Positions 26,384-40,605 are shown, counted from the stretch's first letter. The stretch is DNA of 64,000 nt from Scylla paramamosain (GCF_035594125.1 NC_087186.1:1975228-2039227); one strand, 5' to 3'. Made by a program: numbers and translations. Notes: a model not told the origin generated them from the sequence alone.

Positions 26384-28083
26384 TTTTTTTTTTTTTTTTA
26401 TGTAGGAAGGACACTGGCCAAGGGCAACAAAAATCCAATAAAAGAATATGCCCACTGAAATGCCAGTCCCATAAAAGGGTCAAAGCAGTGGTCAAAAATT
26501 GATGAATAACTGTCTTGAAACCTCCCTCTTAAAGGAATTCAAGTCATAGGAAGGTGGAAATACAGAAGCAGGCAGGGATTCCAGAGTTTACCAGAGAAAG
26601 GGATGAATGATTGATAATACTGGTTAACTCTTGCGTTAGAGAGGTGGACAGAATAGGGGTGAGAGAAAGAAGAAAGTCTTGTGCAGCGAGGCCGCGGAAG
26701 GAAGGGAGGCATGCAGTTAGCAAGATCAGAAGAGCAGTTAGCATGAAAATAGCGGTAGAAGACAGCGACATATGCAACATTGCGGCGGTGAGAGAGAGGC
26801 TGAAAACATTCAGTTTGAGGAGAGGAGTTGATGAGACGAAAAGCTTTTGATTCCACCCTGTCTAGAAGAGCAGTATGAGTGGAACCCCCCAGACATGTGA
26901 AGCATACTCCATACATAGACGGATAAGGCCCTTGTACAGAGTTAGCAGCTGAGGGGGTGAGAGAAACTGGCGGAGACGTCTCAGAACACCTAACTTCATA
27001 GAAGCTGTTTTAGCTAGAGATGAGATGTGAAGTTTCCAGTTCAGATTATAAGTAAAGGACAGACCGAGGATGTTCAGTGTAGAAGAGGGGGACAGTTGAG
27101 TGTCATTGAAGAAGGGGAGATAGTTGTCTGGAAGGTTGTGTAGAGTTGATAGATTGAGGAATTGAGTTTTTGAGGTATTGAACAATACCAAGTTTGCTCT
27201 GCCCCAATCAGAAATTTTTTGAAAGATCAGAAGTCAAGGGTTCTGTGGCTTCCCTGCGTGATATGTTTACCTCCTGAAAGGTTGGACGTCTATGAAAAGA
27301 CTTGGAAAAGTGCAGGGTGGTATCATCAGCGTTGGAGTGGATAGGACAAGAAGTTTGGTTTAGATCATTAATGAATAATAAGAAGAAAGTGGGTGAGAGG
27401 ACAAAACCCTGAGGAACACCACTGTTAATAGATTTAGGAGAAGAACATTGACCGTCTACCAGAGCAGCAAAAGAACGGTCAGAAAGGAAACTTGAGATAA
27501 AGTTACAGAGAGAAGGATAAAAAACCGTAGGAGGGTAGTTTGGAAATCAAAGCTTTGTGCCAGACTCTATCAAAAGCTTTTGATATGTCCAAGGCAACAG
27601 GAAAAGTTTCACCAAAATCTCTAAAAGAGGATGACGAAGACTCAGTAAGGAAAGCCAGAAGATCACCAGTGGAGCGGCCTTGACGGAACCCATACTGGCG
27701 ATCAGATAGAAGGTTGTGAAGTGATAGATGTTTAAGAATCTTCCTGTTGAGGATAGATTCAAAAACTTTAGATAGGCAGGAAATTAAAGCAATAGGACGA
27801 TAGTTTGAGGGATTAGAACGATCACCCTTTTTAGGAACTAGTTAAATGTAGGCAAACTTCCAGCAAGAAGGAAAGGTAGATGTTGACAGACAGAGCTGAA
27901 AGCTCTGTCTGTCAAGCACGGAGGCACAGTTTCGGAGAACAATAGGAGGGACCCCATCAGATCCATAAGCCTTCTGAGGGTTTAGGCCAGCAAGGGCATG
28001 AAAAACATCATTGCGAAAGAATTTTAATACCTGGCATGAAGTAGTCAGAGGGTGGAGGAGAGGGAGAAACAAGCCCAGAATCG

Positions 28084-28084
<1 letters not shown>
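26384..28084 (-). mobile_element. Family A copy with 15-bp snapback palindrome
   Basis: Minus-strand copy from T-run 26384-26399 through the 3' tail, C-terminal domain, RT (S-Y-A-D-D about 27325, D-R-Q-Y-G-F-R-Q-G about 27690) to the linker near 28084, where a (TG)n tract starts. It carries a palindrome at 27883-27915 in place of about 23 family bases. Confidence 0.87.
27883..27915. repeat. 15-bp palindrome inside a family A copy
   Basis: Arms TTGACAGACAGAGCT and its exact reverse complement, separated by GAA. Confidence 0.95.
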
Positions 28085-28144
<60 letters not shown>

Positions 28145-28153
28145 TGTGTGTGT

Positions 28154-28248
<95 letters not shown>
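28085..28248. repeat. Compound (TG)n(TA)n microsatellite
   Basis: TG tract 28085-28155 with one A, then TA tract to 28248. It adjoins the 5' side of a family A copy. Confidence 0.96.
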
Positions 28249-28250
<2 letters not shown>

Positions 28251-28700
28251 TATTTTTTGTTGTTTTCCTGTAATATGATGATTTACCTTTATTTGTCTCT
28301 TGATACCATACAATGTGTTGTGAATCATTTTTGGGGTGGCCGTCTACATTGTTTGTGATGAGGCACATCCTGGCGTCCCTCACCGCTCTTTTAACCAACA
28401 GACTCAGTTTTTTTTTTTTTACTCGTAATACATATACGGTGTATTTCATTTATTTACTTATTTATCTATTTCACCATTCTAGTGAAACTCTAATATTCGT
28501 AATATTTAATCGTGACCTGTATATTTTCAAGGCATCACACATCACTCAATAGAACACTTTCTTTAAAACAAGCACAGCAGTTTTGTTAGAGGGACCAATG
28601 ATCGGTCATCAAAGAGAACTTTCCATTATGTTAATATGTCAAACACTGAATCTGTTACTCTATGCCTTTAAAAAAACACAAGAGGGACTAACCATAGTTG
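28249..28700. other. Unassigned intronic sequence
   Basis: AT-rich, T-run at 28408-28419. No coding region or known repeat recognised. Confidence 0.4.
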
Positions 28701-29445
28701 CCATGTACATAAGAACATAAGAAATAAGGGAAGCTGCAAGAAGCGACCAGGCTTACACGTGGCAGTCCCTGTATGAAACACACCTACCTATTTCCATCTG
28801 CTATCCCCATCCATAAACTTGTCTAATCTTCTCTTAAAGCTCTCTAGTGTCCTAGCACTAACTACATCATTACTGAGTCCGTTCCACTCATCTACCACTC
28901 TATTTGAGAACCAATTTTTTCCTATCTCCTTCCTAAACCTAAATTTTTCAAGCTTGAACCCATTATTTCTTGTTCTACCCTGGTTGCTGATCCTAAGAAT
29001 TTTGCTTACATCTCCCTTGTTATAAAACCCTTATACCACTTAAAGACTTCTATCAGGTCCCCTCTTAACCTACGTCTCTCTAAAGAATGTAAATTTAACA
29101 GCTTCAACCTCGCCTCGTAAGGAATACTCCTCATCCCCTGTATCCCTTTAGTCATTCTCCTCTGTACTGATTCTAATAGACCTATATCTTTCCTGTAATG
29201 TGGGGACCAGAAATGCACCGCGTAGTCTAGATGAGGTCTGACCAGCGCCAAGTATAACTTTAATATTACTTCCGGCCTTCTACTTTTAACACTCCTAAAA
29301 ATTAATCCTAGTACCCTATTTGCCTTGTTTCTGGCTTCTATGCATTGTTTCCCTAGACGGAGTTCAGAGCTAACTATAACTCCTAAATCTTTCTCGTACC
29401 CTGTACCTACCAGGGTTTGGTTGTCTAATGTGTTGTCTAATGTAG
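28701..29445 (-). mobile_element. Family D (CR1/L2-like) non-LTR fragment, 3' end
   Basis: Minus-strand fragment matching the 3' part of the copy at 53590-55418. It holds LVRPHLDYAVHFWSPHYRKD (about 29245-29190), SVQRRMTKGIQGMRSIPYEA and LKLLNLHSLERRRLRGDLIE. Its 3' tail reads TTATTTCTTATGTTCTTATG on the minus strand (about 28700-28725). 5'-truncated. Confidence 0.85.
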
Positions 29446-29507
29446 TTAGTTTCAGACTAAGAACTAGCCAGTTGTTAGCTTATGGAAAGTGACGCTCACG
29501 TCGGTGA

Positions 29508-29693
<186 letters not shown>

Positions 29694-29737
29694 CACACAC
29701 GCACAAACACACACATATGTTGGAGATACGCCCATGA

Positions 29738-31098
<1,361 letters not shown>

Positions 31099-31235
31099 TT
31101 TATCTCACAGCTTCTACCATATGTACCGTTGTTGTAGTATCTAGGAATAAAAGATATACGATGCAGAACGCTACTGCAGTATATTAAATATAAAAAATAC
31201 TTTAAGTGTAACCGCCAGCCATGACTGCTCCCGAG

Positions 31236-31612
31236 GCTGAGCGGACCAGGAATGAATTCAACTTTTTTTGGCGAAACTGGTACTTTTACAAGCATTGATC
31301 TTAGGTTCTCTAATGCTCTTTTAGGGTTTAATTGGGAAGTTTTATCAGGTTTATATGGCAACGACCACTTTCTCATAATGTTAGAATGCACAGAATCTGA
31401 ACCACGGTCTTGTATTTCCCAGTGGCATCAAGATAAGGCCGACTGGCATCTTTTTACAGAACTCACTTTACCTGATCATTCGCTGGCTGACTTTGATAGT
31501 TCTCATGACGCCGCGACATATTTTACTGACATATTACAATCTGTTGCTCTCCAATCCATCTCTATGAGGGCTAGTCGTTCCCTCAAACGTCCAGACCCTT
31601 GGAAGAACAATA
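31236..31612 (+). mobile_element. Family E non-LTR endonuclease fragment
   Basis: An open frame from about 31252 reads GTFTSIDLRFSNALLGFNW, then EVLSGLYGNDHFLIMLECTE and WHQDKADWHLFTELTLPD. This is the C-terminal end of a Jockey-type APE endonuclease (s-x-I-D-L ... W-x-V ... l-x-G-n-D-H-F) with its linker. It differs from family A and lies between two family A pieces, so it is a separate insertion or a fused fragment. Confidence 0.65.
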
Positions 31613-33597
31613 GTTGCTCTGCTTCTGATTCATGCTGCTTTCTCTCGTCTTCGCCAACATCTGTGTTGTATACCTCTCACATAACTCCGCTTACAAAAAA
31701 AAAAAAAAAAAAAAACCTTTCCTTAACTTACAAAGTGAAGCACATTCTGACTCTTTTCCCTTTTGCGGAGATCTCTATTCTTGGAGACTTTAAAGTTCAT
31801 CACCAGCTTTGCTATCCTGCATGACTTAGAGGAAATGGTGCAACGCCCTTCTCGTATTCCTGACCGTTTTGGAGATACACCCAACATTCTTGACTTTTTC
31901 CTAACCTCTAATTCTTCTGCTTATGCTGTTACCCTATCTTCGCCATTGGGCTCCTACGATCACAATCTCATGTCTGTATCTTGTCCTGTCGTTCCAATCA
32001 CTCCTCAAGATCCCCCTAAGCAGAGGTGCCTCTGGCATTTTGCCTTTGCTAGTTGAGGGGATCTGAGGAATGATTACCGTTTCCGTGTCAGAGACCCGTC
32101 TCTGTGCCGAGCGCATAACAAAGGTGATAGTGTCTGGCATGGAGACGTATATTACTTACTCTTTTTTCACGACCTAAACCTTCCAAACCTTGGTTTAACA
32201 CAGTCTGTTTTCGTCCTATACATGATCGAGAGGTGGCCCACAAAGGATACTTGATCGTTTATCACCTGAATCTCATGCGCTTTATATTTCTGCCCGGAAT
32301 CATGGCAAGTCTGTTCTCCAACTAGCTAAAAACTCCTTCAATAATAAAGGGTCAAAATATTTCAAGATCTAACTCCCCTCGTAACTTATGGCACCTAGGT
32401 GCCAGAAGTTCCTTTTCTTTTTATTTCAACCAGATGGCACCACTACTATCACATCTATCTCAGAAGATGAACTCTTCGCTCAGACCTTTGTTAAAAATTC
32501 TATCTTGGATGATTCAGGGCTTGTTCTCCCCCCTCCTCCACCCACTGACTACTTTATGTTACCTATTAAAGTTCTTCGCAATAATGTTTTTCATGCCCTC
32601 GCTGGTCCAAACCCTCGGAAAATTTATGGACCGGATGGGGTCCCTCCTATTGTTCTTCGAAACTGCACCTCCGTGCTTGCACCTTGCTCGGTCATACTCT
32701 TTACTTTTCATTCTTTCTAGAAGTTTGCCTGTATTCAGCCTGTTTCTAAAAAAGTGATCGTTCTAGTCCCTCAAAGTACCGCCCTATTGCTTTAATTCCC
32801 TGCCTATCTAAAGTTTTGAATCTATATTATATTATATATATTCAACAGAAAGATTCTTAAACATCTATCACTTCACAACTCCTATGTGATTACCAGTATG
32901 GGTTCCGTCAAGACCGCTCTACTGGTGATCTGGGTTTCCTTACTGAGTCTTGGTATTCCTTTTCTAGATATTTTGGTGAAACTTTTGCTGTTGCCTTGAA
33001 CATATCAAAAGCTTTTGATAGAGTCTGGCACAAAGCTTTGATTTCCAAACTACCCTCCTACGGCTCCTACGGCTATCCTTCTCTCTTCTCTCTTCTCGTA
33101 AGGTCTTGCACTCATACAGGTCTTCTAAACAGGATGGATTCAAAGGCTCTCCTCTAACTGACTGTCTTCAGTCTCTTTCACATCGCCGCAATGTTGTATC
33201 TCTTGCTGTCTTCTATCGTTTTTTTCATGGTAATTGCTCTTCTGATCTTGTTAATTGCATGCCTCGCCCTCCTCTTTCGGCCTCGCTGCACAACACTTTC
33301 TTCTTTCTCTCACCCCTATTTTCCACCTCTCTAATACAAGTGTTAACCAGTATTCTTAATCATTCATCCCTTTCTCTGGTAAACTCTGGAGCTCTCTGCC
33401 TGCTTCTGTATGTCCACCTTCCTATGACCTGAGCACTGTCAAGAGAGGTTTCAAGACACTTATCCTTTTATTTTTTGACTGCTGCTTTGGATCCTTTTCA
33501 GGAACTAGCATCTTAGTGGGCTTTCTTTTTGCGGAGGGGGAGGGGACTTCTGTTACCCTTGACCGATGTCCCTCCTGCATTAAAAAATAAAAATAAA
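31613..33597 (+). mobile_element. Family A copy, EN to 3' end with deletions
   Basis: Plus strand: endonuclease (VLYTSHITPLT, an A-run at 31696-31716, [22 protein letters not shown], [14 protein letters not shown] near 31875). Then the RT start ([12 protein letters not shown] near 32635), S-K-A-F-D-R-V-W-H near 33010, a deletion near 33095 that removes the catalytic YADD region, the C-terminal domain and an A-rich 3' end. Confidence 0.83.
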
Positions 33598-33744
33598 CTA
33601 CCAAATTATTTGTTTATTTATTTATTTATTATTTATTTTATTTGTATTTATTATTATTTTTAACATTTTTTTAGCGTTGCCATATATATGACCACGATGT
33701 TGCTTCGCCTTAATTTTAAATCACCACTAATCTAATAGGAAGAT
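33598..33744. repeat. (TTTA)n-like AT-rich stretch
   Basis: Irregular TTTA/TTAT repeats at 33605-33670. Confidence 0.7.
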
Positions 33745-33925
33745 AAGAGCCTTGAAACTGCCCTATGTCTTGAACTCTTTTAAGACGGTGGTTTCAAGCC
33801 AAAACTTCATTTTTTTTATTTTTATATTGCCTTTGACTTTTCTTTAGGGAATGGTTCCTTAATGACATTTGTTTTTTTCTTAAATTTGATTGTTTTCAGC
33901 CAGTACCCTCCTGCATAAAAAGAAT
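33745..33925 (+). mobile_element. Family A-like 3' tail, old and divergent
   Basis: CTTGAACTCTTTTAAGACGG, GGTTTCAAGCC and CAGCCAGTACCCTCCTGCAT follow the order of the family A 3' end, with A-rich tail. High divergence suggests an older subfamily. Confidence 0.55.
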
Positions 33926-34284
33926 AAATAAATAAAAAAATAAATAAATAATAATAATAATGATAATAATAATAACAATAATAATGTTTATTTGAAGCCT
34001 ACGAGACATGTCAGTAAAATTAAACTGAACTCCCAATAGAGCAAAACTAGTTAGGAAAGACAGGAACAATTTAGCGATTAAATTTTACTGCTACTCAGAA
34101 TCACTTCTCATACCAAATTAATGATGGCTACCATTAGTACAAATGCACGTTTGTAAACACAAATTCGTTCAAATTACAGTCAGATTTAACTTGAGGTAGC
34201 TGAAATTAATAATGGTAACTATGTAAATAAACACAAGTAAAATATAATTAATGCCACTAACTATATACCACTCATCATCCCCTA
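33926..34284. other. Unassigned AT-rich sequence
   Basis: AATAAT-type simple repeats 33930-33985, then unrecognised sequence. Confidence 0.4.
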
Positions 34285-34315
34285 TAGAGGCAATGTGTCT
34301 ATGCGCCCAACAATC

Positions 34316-34407
<92 letters not shown>

Positions 34408-34985
34408 TTTATTCAGGATACATACAGTAAGGGCTGCTCTTAGGGGTGTAAAGCAAAATACTGTCTAATGGCAATACTTTTAATATGCCAAGCACTGAAA
34501 CACCAACTGACAGGTACAATGTAAATCGACACCCTTTCAAGGAAATACAAATCTCACAACATGTCGGACATCCTCCAGGAGCAGAATTCTCTCAGCATCG
34601 TGAGAGGGCAGGTGACAGCTGAAGTCCTGGGGCTGACGACACAAACATGGCACAAAAATGGCAGTCCGGTGAAAGGGGAGGAGACAGATAGCAAGCGACT
34701 CCACAAGTCAAGAGGGACGTTGAGACAAACATCCTTTAGCAAGAGACTCCAAGACCCACCAGCCACTCGAGAGTGCATCTGCGATCCATCTGTCTTCGTG
34801 GCCGCAGTGATCTTCCTTGTCGAAGATGTAGAGGAGATGCAGAGGCGATGACGTACGGATAACAAGTAAGGCGAGGAAAGGCCGACAGGATGAAACTAAC
34901 GGCCAAATTACCATCCTCTTATTTGTGATGGGATGATGCTAACGAGTAGAGAGGAAACGGAAGGAAGTTAGGCAATGTTTATAGT
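34285..34985. repeat. Repeat R, copy 1
   Basis: Matches, in the same orientation, the pieces at about 40150-40236, 41402-41636, 42421-42459, 43545-43565 and 44345-44620. Shared blocks include ATGCGCCC-ACAATCA, CAAGCACTGAAAC and GTTGAGACAAAC. The 3' block ending ATTACCATCCTCTT is also shared. An (AT)n tract (34318-34404) is inserted in it. Class unknown; an LTR of the adjacent Gypsy remnant is possible. Confidence 0.6.
34318..34404. repeat. (AT)n microsatellite
   Basis: About 87 bp of AT repeat within repeat R copy 1. Confidence 0.96.
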
Positions 34986-36059
34986 GCTGCCATTAAATAA
35001 CGGTTGTTGTACACTTTTAGCGTTTACTGTGAAGATTTTACTTCCACCGTATTCCTAGTGACTTTTTTTTTTTTCATATTCTGACGAGCTTTCATTATGA
35101 TTCTCCCAGAAATAGCACTATGATTTTTTTTTTTTTTATGTTAGACCAAAAGTAACAACAGTTACAAGAAAGAAAAAAAATCGTATTGGCAAAAATATTA
35201 TATTTTTCCTTCTTGAGTAACGCCGAAACAAAACCTATGAGGGAACTCCTTGAGTGAGTAAATTAAGCCTAAAAACCAGGTTAATTTATTTTTTCTTATG
35301 CAAAAAAAAATAATAATAATAATAATTATAATAATAATAAATGAATAAACTCACAGGACAGTTTCTCAGACATTTACCTCTGTTTATTATTTTTTTTTCT
35401 TTCCTTGAATATCACGTGTGCAAAGCAAGAAAGCGGTTGTTGAGAAACTGTAGAAGTTGTTTGCCCTTAATGCTGAAAAACCCATGTTTCATTTATGTTT
35501 TAAGTCGTTTGTAATCAAAATGAGGAATTAGTTTAGCATCTCCTGTCAAGGTGACAGAAAACGTCCAGTTGTGGAGTTATTGTGTAACATTCCTTGTTAC
35601 TAGATCTCCCCGTAACTGAAAAAAAATTATATTACTTATTAATGTGTTGTAGAGGGGGTGTGTGGGGTAAATGGAGGCATGAATGGATATGGGGGAGAGC
35701 TAATATCTGTATATGGCCATTTGTGCTGTATCCTGGAAGGCATGAATTAGTCTAAAAATCTAAAATAGACAACACCAAAAGCCAAAACCTTTTTAATGGT
35801 GGGGGGAGGGGGGTAAGTAATGGGACTCATGAGCGAAACGGGATTTTAGGACAGGATTCTCTTACTCTAAAGGAAAAAATATAGCATGAAAATTAAACAT
35901 ACTAAGTTTAAGTGAAAATTCGATTCTGAAAGTGTACGAAGCCCTTACCTGCACAAGAGTCGTCTCGGAGGAGATGTTTTAAGCTGGCAGACACCACAAC
36001 TGTTAAATAAAATCAAATAAGACAACAACAACAATAGAAGCAAAAAACAAGATAATGTC
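34986..36059. other. Unassigned intronic sequence
   Basis: Contains T- and A-runs (35065, 35123, 35308) and (AAT)n (35310-35340). If the neighbouring Gypsy remnant were complete its integrase would lie here, but no integrase motif was recognised. Confidence 0.4.
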
Positions 36060-37062
36060 CTTTTAAGCGAGTCGGCCTAACAGGTAACCACATGCACCCA
36101 AATTATCGGTTCCAGTGACGTAATATTTGGACCCCCATAGATCATGATTCTTGTCTTTGAAACTACTGGAGTAAACTAAGGCCTTGTTGTGCACTTCTAA
36201 TATAAACTCCTTTCGTCGCAAGTAATAATTATGAAAGTGAACAATTCCAAAAATGATGATCCAACACACACGTTCTATTGTTAAATAATTTCGTTCTCGA
36301 TCTAAAAGTTTCTTGCTGGCATAGGCAACAGAATGAGACCAGGACTAGTAGTATTGGAGATAAAGGGCTCCCAGTCAGGAGTTGGAAGCATTAGTGCTGT
36401 CAACTAAGGGTTGTTCTTGGTCAGGCAACTTCACGACTGGTTCCAACGAAAGTTCTTGTTTTAGGAAATCAAAACGGGTAAGGAGGTCTTCAGTTCATGG
36501 GAACGGATCCCTGATATCTTTCTTGGAATATGAGAGAAGAGCAGGAAATTCTGACGCTCGCAGTATAAACACTTTGTAGAAGCAATTCATATCCAGGAAT
36601 CGTCGAAGTAACTTTTCAATTGAGGGTGGTGGAAAGTTGAAGATGATGACAATTTTCTTATCTTGAAGAAGAAGTTAATCTTTTACCAAGCTTTACCAAT
36701 CCTAGGTATTGGATAGTTTCAAATCCAAAGCGACACTTCTCTGTTCCCAGGGTGAGACCCTATTCTCGATATCTGGTAAGGCTTTCTAGATGCTGAAACC
36801 ATTCTGAGTATACTACATAGATGTTATCGAAATACAATGTCATCTGATTGAGTCCAGCAAGAATAAGGCACATTAAGCGACTGTAAGTTGCGCAGGCAGT
36901 AACAAGCCCGATGCGTAGTCTGGTGAATTTAATTAACCTCAAGTGAGTTGGGAAGGCTGTAGTGTAGTACTTGCTTGTTCGGAGAGAGGAACTTGGTAAC
37001 ATGCCTTACACAAGTACAACTCTGTAGAGGTCTTCTTCAATGTTGCAGGAAGGTTTAGCAAC

Positions 37063-37158
<96 letters not shown>

Positions 37159-37700
37159 TGGGTGGAGTGAGGTTATCAGCGACATATAGGCTCTAATCTG
37201 ATATTTGGCCTAGTACAAGGTTTGGCAGCGCCGCAAGCCGTGGAATCATTGGAAAGGACGCTTCATTTTGCCTTTTCGAATTTGGACGGCAAGCACGGGT
37301 GTATCAGCTGTAGTACCAAGCGATGAAACAGCAACACAAATCTGGAATACTACAGAAGCATCCTCTGTTTGAGGCAACACAAGTTGCAGGATTCACCGAA
37401 TTCCTGCAGAGAGGAAATGTCTTTCGGGATAACTACCTGAGACGCTGTTTGTTGACAAGGATGCTGGCAAAATTGATGGGACCCCTCACTGCGTCTGTCC
37501 ATTCAGTGAAGAGAGGATAACAAATGGAGCAGCGGACGCTCGGAAACTGGTCTACAAGGCCGAGGTAGTCTTGGATTTGCGTCTTAGCACTGATGCCAAG
37601 GTCGATGTCTAGAAGAGCCTCCTCTGACACTATGACACAAGAGCAGCCTATATGCCGGATGATGTTCGACGTCCACGATCCATTAGAAGTCCCTGCTACT
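36060..37700 (-). mobile_element. Ty3/Gypsy remnant 2 (protease, RT, RNase H pieces)
   Basis: Minus strand, right to left. The protease-like region at 37680-37430 holds GCSCVIVSEEALLDIDLG and FPSVRCSICYPLF, resembling the segment after the active site in crustacean Gypsy proteases. RT at 37000-36690 holds LRIGLVTACATYSRLM, YFDNIYVVYSEWFQHLESLT (Y-F-D-N for Y-x-D-D) and LTLGTEKCRFGFETIQYLG. RNase H-like sequence is at 36300-36070 (VHNKALVYSSSFKDKNHD). An (AG)n tract (37069-37156) interrupts it. Many stops. Confidence 0.6.
37069..37156. repeat. (AG)n microsatellite
   Basis: About 88 bp of AG repeat inside Gypsy remnant 2. Confidence 0.96.
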
Positions 37701-38334
37701 CTGTAGTTAGAAAACTACTCCTTTAAACAAAACTCAACCTTATGCCTTGTAAAAATCTCTGAAGACCTGAACTTCCCTGGGACTTCGTGAGTGGGTGTGT
37801 CCTTCTTCAGTTGAAGCTCCGACCTGTGAAAGGTGGTCCTCCGACACCAGTTTTAGCAAGAGATGAAGGAATGCGAGGCTGGTTGATAGTTTTCTTCCCC
37901 GAGATAAAAGTTTCGGGTAGGCACTCCTGGCGGACGCTCAGTCATCAGCATGGGATATGGCGGTCATAAGCTATGCAGGATGTCACTCTTTAATGAAGAT
38001 TTGCAGCTTACATGTCAGGAGAGAGAGAAATTCATCTAAAAGGAGTAAGTCAATTATATCTTCATAAGACTTCTCAATTCCTACCACCTCTATCCATGAT
38101 GTCAGCCAGAAATGAGTACTAAACTGATGGAAGTTCCCACCGGGCTTGACTAATCAAACACAGCAAAACTAAAAATAAAGCAACCAACACCGAAATCCAA
38201 ACCACCAAATACCCAACTCTGAAGCAAACGACACTAGGTATTATAAACAAGCAATATATCAACCAGCAGCACACAATAACCGACTTTTTAAGGAACTAAC
38301 TTAAGGAACTAAGGCATAGGAAACGCCTAGTGTC
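37701..38334. other. Unassigned sequence, possibly gag side of Gypsy remnant 2
   Basis: No motif recognised. Its position suggests the gag region of the minus-strand Gypsy remnant. Confidence 0.3.
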
Positions 38335-39150
38335 TCCTCCTTCTGCAATATTATCATCCTGTTTCTGTACGGGATGTCCTCCACTTAACCGTGTCCTCTG
38401 CCACTTCAAGGTCAAAGTTCTTCTCTCTGGTGCCGGCCACAATACAGTCCTTTCATCTCATCCTGGGTTTCCCTCTTTTTTTTTTTTTTTTCTCCTGCCA
38501 GCCGCTTCCATGTCCATTAGCTGCGTTTCATAACTCCCTTCCTCTCTCCTCATAACATGAATAAACCATCTGAACCGCGCATCCTGCACCTTCTTACTCA
38601 CACTTGTTACCTTAACCAGTTTTTTTCATCTCACCTGTATCCTCCTGGTAACTTCCACCTCTTCGTTTCTATCTGCCACAACCAATGAACCTGGATATTT
38701 AAAGTCCCTCACGGTGTTCAGAGACTGACCATCTAGGGTTATGGTTTCTGTTCATGCCTTGATCCCGATGTCTGTCATCACCATATATTCTGTCTTACTT
38801 TTACTTATTCGCCTTCCCCACCTTACCAGTGCTATACACCACTCCTCCATCCTGTCCTCCAATTGTTATTTTGATTCACCAACTAACGCTACATCATCTG
38901 CATACATAATGTCCCATGAAACTCCTCTTCTTACTCCCTCTATCAACACATCAAACACTACATTAAAGAGGAAAGGGCTGACAGCTGGGGCTTGATGCAG
39001 CCCAACCCTTACATCAAAACTCTCATTCATGCCTGATACAGTTTTAACCCTCGTTTTCACATTTCTGTACATCTCCATAATCAGCTTTATATACTTCTCT
39101 GCCACTATTTTCTTCCTCAATCATCTTCATGCATCTTACCTCAAGATTCG
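38335..39150 (-). mobile_element. Family F RTE-like non-LTR fragment
   Basis: Minus strand from 39120: [37 protein letters not shown], and MYADDVALVGESK (the catalytic Y-A-D-D near 38900). A decayed thumb and C-terminal end follow (VQDARFRWFIHVMRREEGS near 38550). This order and wording are typical of RTE-clade elements. The frame is open for the 84 residues ending 38866, then broken; a T-run at 38477-38492 lies in the 3' part. Confidence 0.8.
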
Positions 39151-39165
39151 ACCATATTTTTTTTC

Positions 39166-39280
<115 letters not shown>

Positions 39281-39329
39281 CAACGAGCAGCTACTCTTAA
39301 TCGTACATCTGGAGTTCTTACCCTAGCTA

Positions 39330-39412
<83 letters not shown>
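39330..39412. repeat. (CT)n microsatellite
   Basis: CT tract of about 80 bp with one TT interruption. Confidence 0.96.
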
Positions 39413-39487
39413 TCTCGTTTATTATTATTTTTTTCTGGTGTTCTTATTACTTCTTTCATTTTATGTCGCGTTTTATCTCGATGTACC

Positions 39488-39491
<4 letters not shown>

Positions 39492-39568
<77 letters not shown>
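39492..39568. repeat. (TA)n microsatellite
   Basis: About 77 bp TA tract. Confidence 0.96.
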
Positions 39569-39571
<3 letters not shown>

Positions 39572-39593
39572 TGTGCAAAAAAGGAACAAACAC

Positions 39594-39728
39594 AAATACC
39601 ACAAAAAGGGAAAAAAAAAATCACTAAAGTATACATCACACACACACACACACACACAAAACTAAAAAAAAAATAAAATACACTAAAATACCACAAAAAG
39701 GGGAAAAAAAAAATCACTAAAGTATACA

Positions 39729-39778
<50 letters not shown>

Positions 39779-39780
39779 CT
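39594..39780. repeat. Tandem duplication containing (CA)n
   Basis: Two copies (about 39594-39663 and 39686-39780) of a unit starting AAATACCACAAAAAGGG, then an A-run, TCACTAAAGTATACATC, (CA)n and AAAACT. The CA tract is about 20 bp in the first copy and about 46 bp in the second. Confidence 0.9.
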
Positions 39781-40149
39781 CAATCACCATAATACTCACA
39801 CCACAAAATAGGGAGTGAAATAAATCACCACACTGCCCAAACCAAACACTCCGATCTTTAGTGGAAAAAGCAAAAACACACCGTAATCACAACCACACTC
39901 AATAAACATGAGGAAAGCACCACTCATCAGTACACACTCGAGAAAAGGAAACAACCTTCAGCGTAACTAGTGGGGGAAGAAGTACTTACACCTCGCTTGT
40001 ATGGCAGCACTGAGGCGCAACCACGTCGAGGCCTGGAATACGAGCTCGCGGCTCAACACACCACAATATTTATACACTTGCTCGGTTTCCCACGGCTACG
40101 GACGTGTTAGCGTTAGCAGCACTCTGCAAAACTCAGCTCACTGATGAGA
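39781..40149. other. Unassigned sequence left of repeat R copy 2
   Basis: CA-rich, no coding region recognised. Confidence 0.35.
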
Positions 40150-40475
40150 TCGCCACGATGGTGTGCCTGGGGTGCGCTTATGCGCCCCACAATCAGGCTT
40201 TTCAATTCAGTATACACACAGTAAGGGGTGCTCTTAAGGCCGATTCACACAAATCAGTGACGTATCAGTGCCGCGTCCGCTCAGTGCTTCAGTGTCAGTT
40301 AAAAAAAATATCGTTGCTTTGAATTCAACCGAAGCATTTACACACGTCCGGCGCAGTACAGTGTTTTGACTCTCGGTGACCGTTACGTCTCCGTTCCGTG
40401 AAGCTGAGTATCGTCGCCACCGATATTTTTTAGATTTTCACGGACGCCGGACGAGTGTTATGAGCTGTCAAGAAA

Positions 40476-40605
40476 ATGGATGACGAACTACTTATTGAAC
40501 TGATGCGAAACTATCCTGTTCTTTATGATCTGTCACAACCAAAATATATGGATTGCAATTTCAAGCAAGATATATGGAATAAAATAGAAGAAATGAAAGT
40601 AGATG
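40476..40605 (+). pseudogene. MADF-domain protein, first exon fragment (Harbinger 2)
   Basis: The ATG at 40476 opens MDDELLIELMRNYPVLYDL, then KYMDCNFKQDIWNKIEEM and a splice donor GTAAGT at 40606. L-I-x-L-x-x-x-x-P-x-L-y-D and W-x-x-I are hallmarks of the MADF (Myb/SANT-like) DNA-binding domain carried by PIF/Harbinger elements as the second protein needed for transposition. No further exon follows; after the donor comes a CACCACA-type minisatellite. The element appears internally deleted. Confidence 0.75.

Noticed and set aside
34554..34865. 103-residue minus-strand frame
   Set aside because: Lies within repeat R; the other copy of R does not preserve the frame and no protein family is recognisable.
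40104..40322. Plus-strand frame across the left end of Harbinger 2
   Set aside because: Spans an insertion junction with clear TIR and duplication; chance frame.
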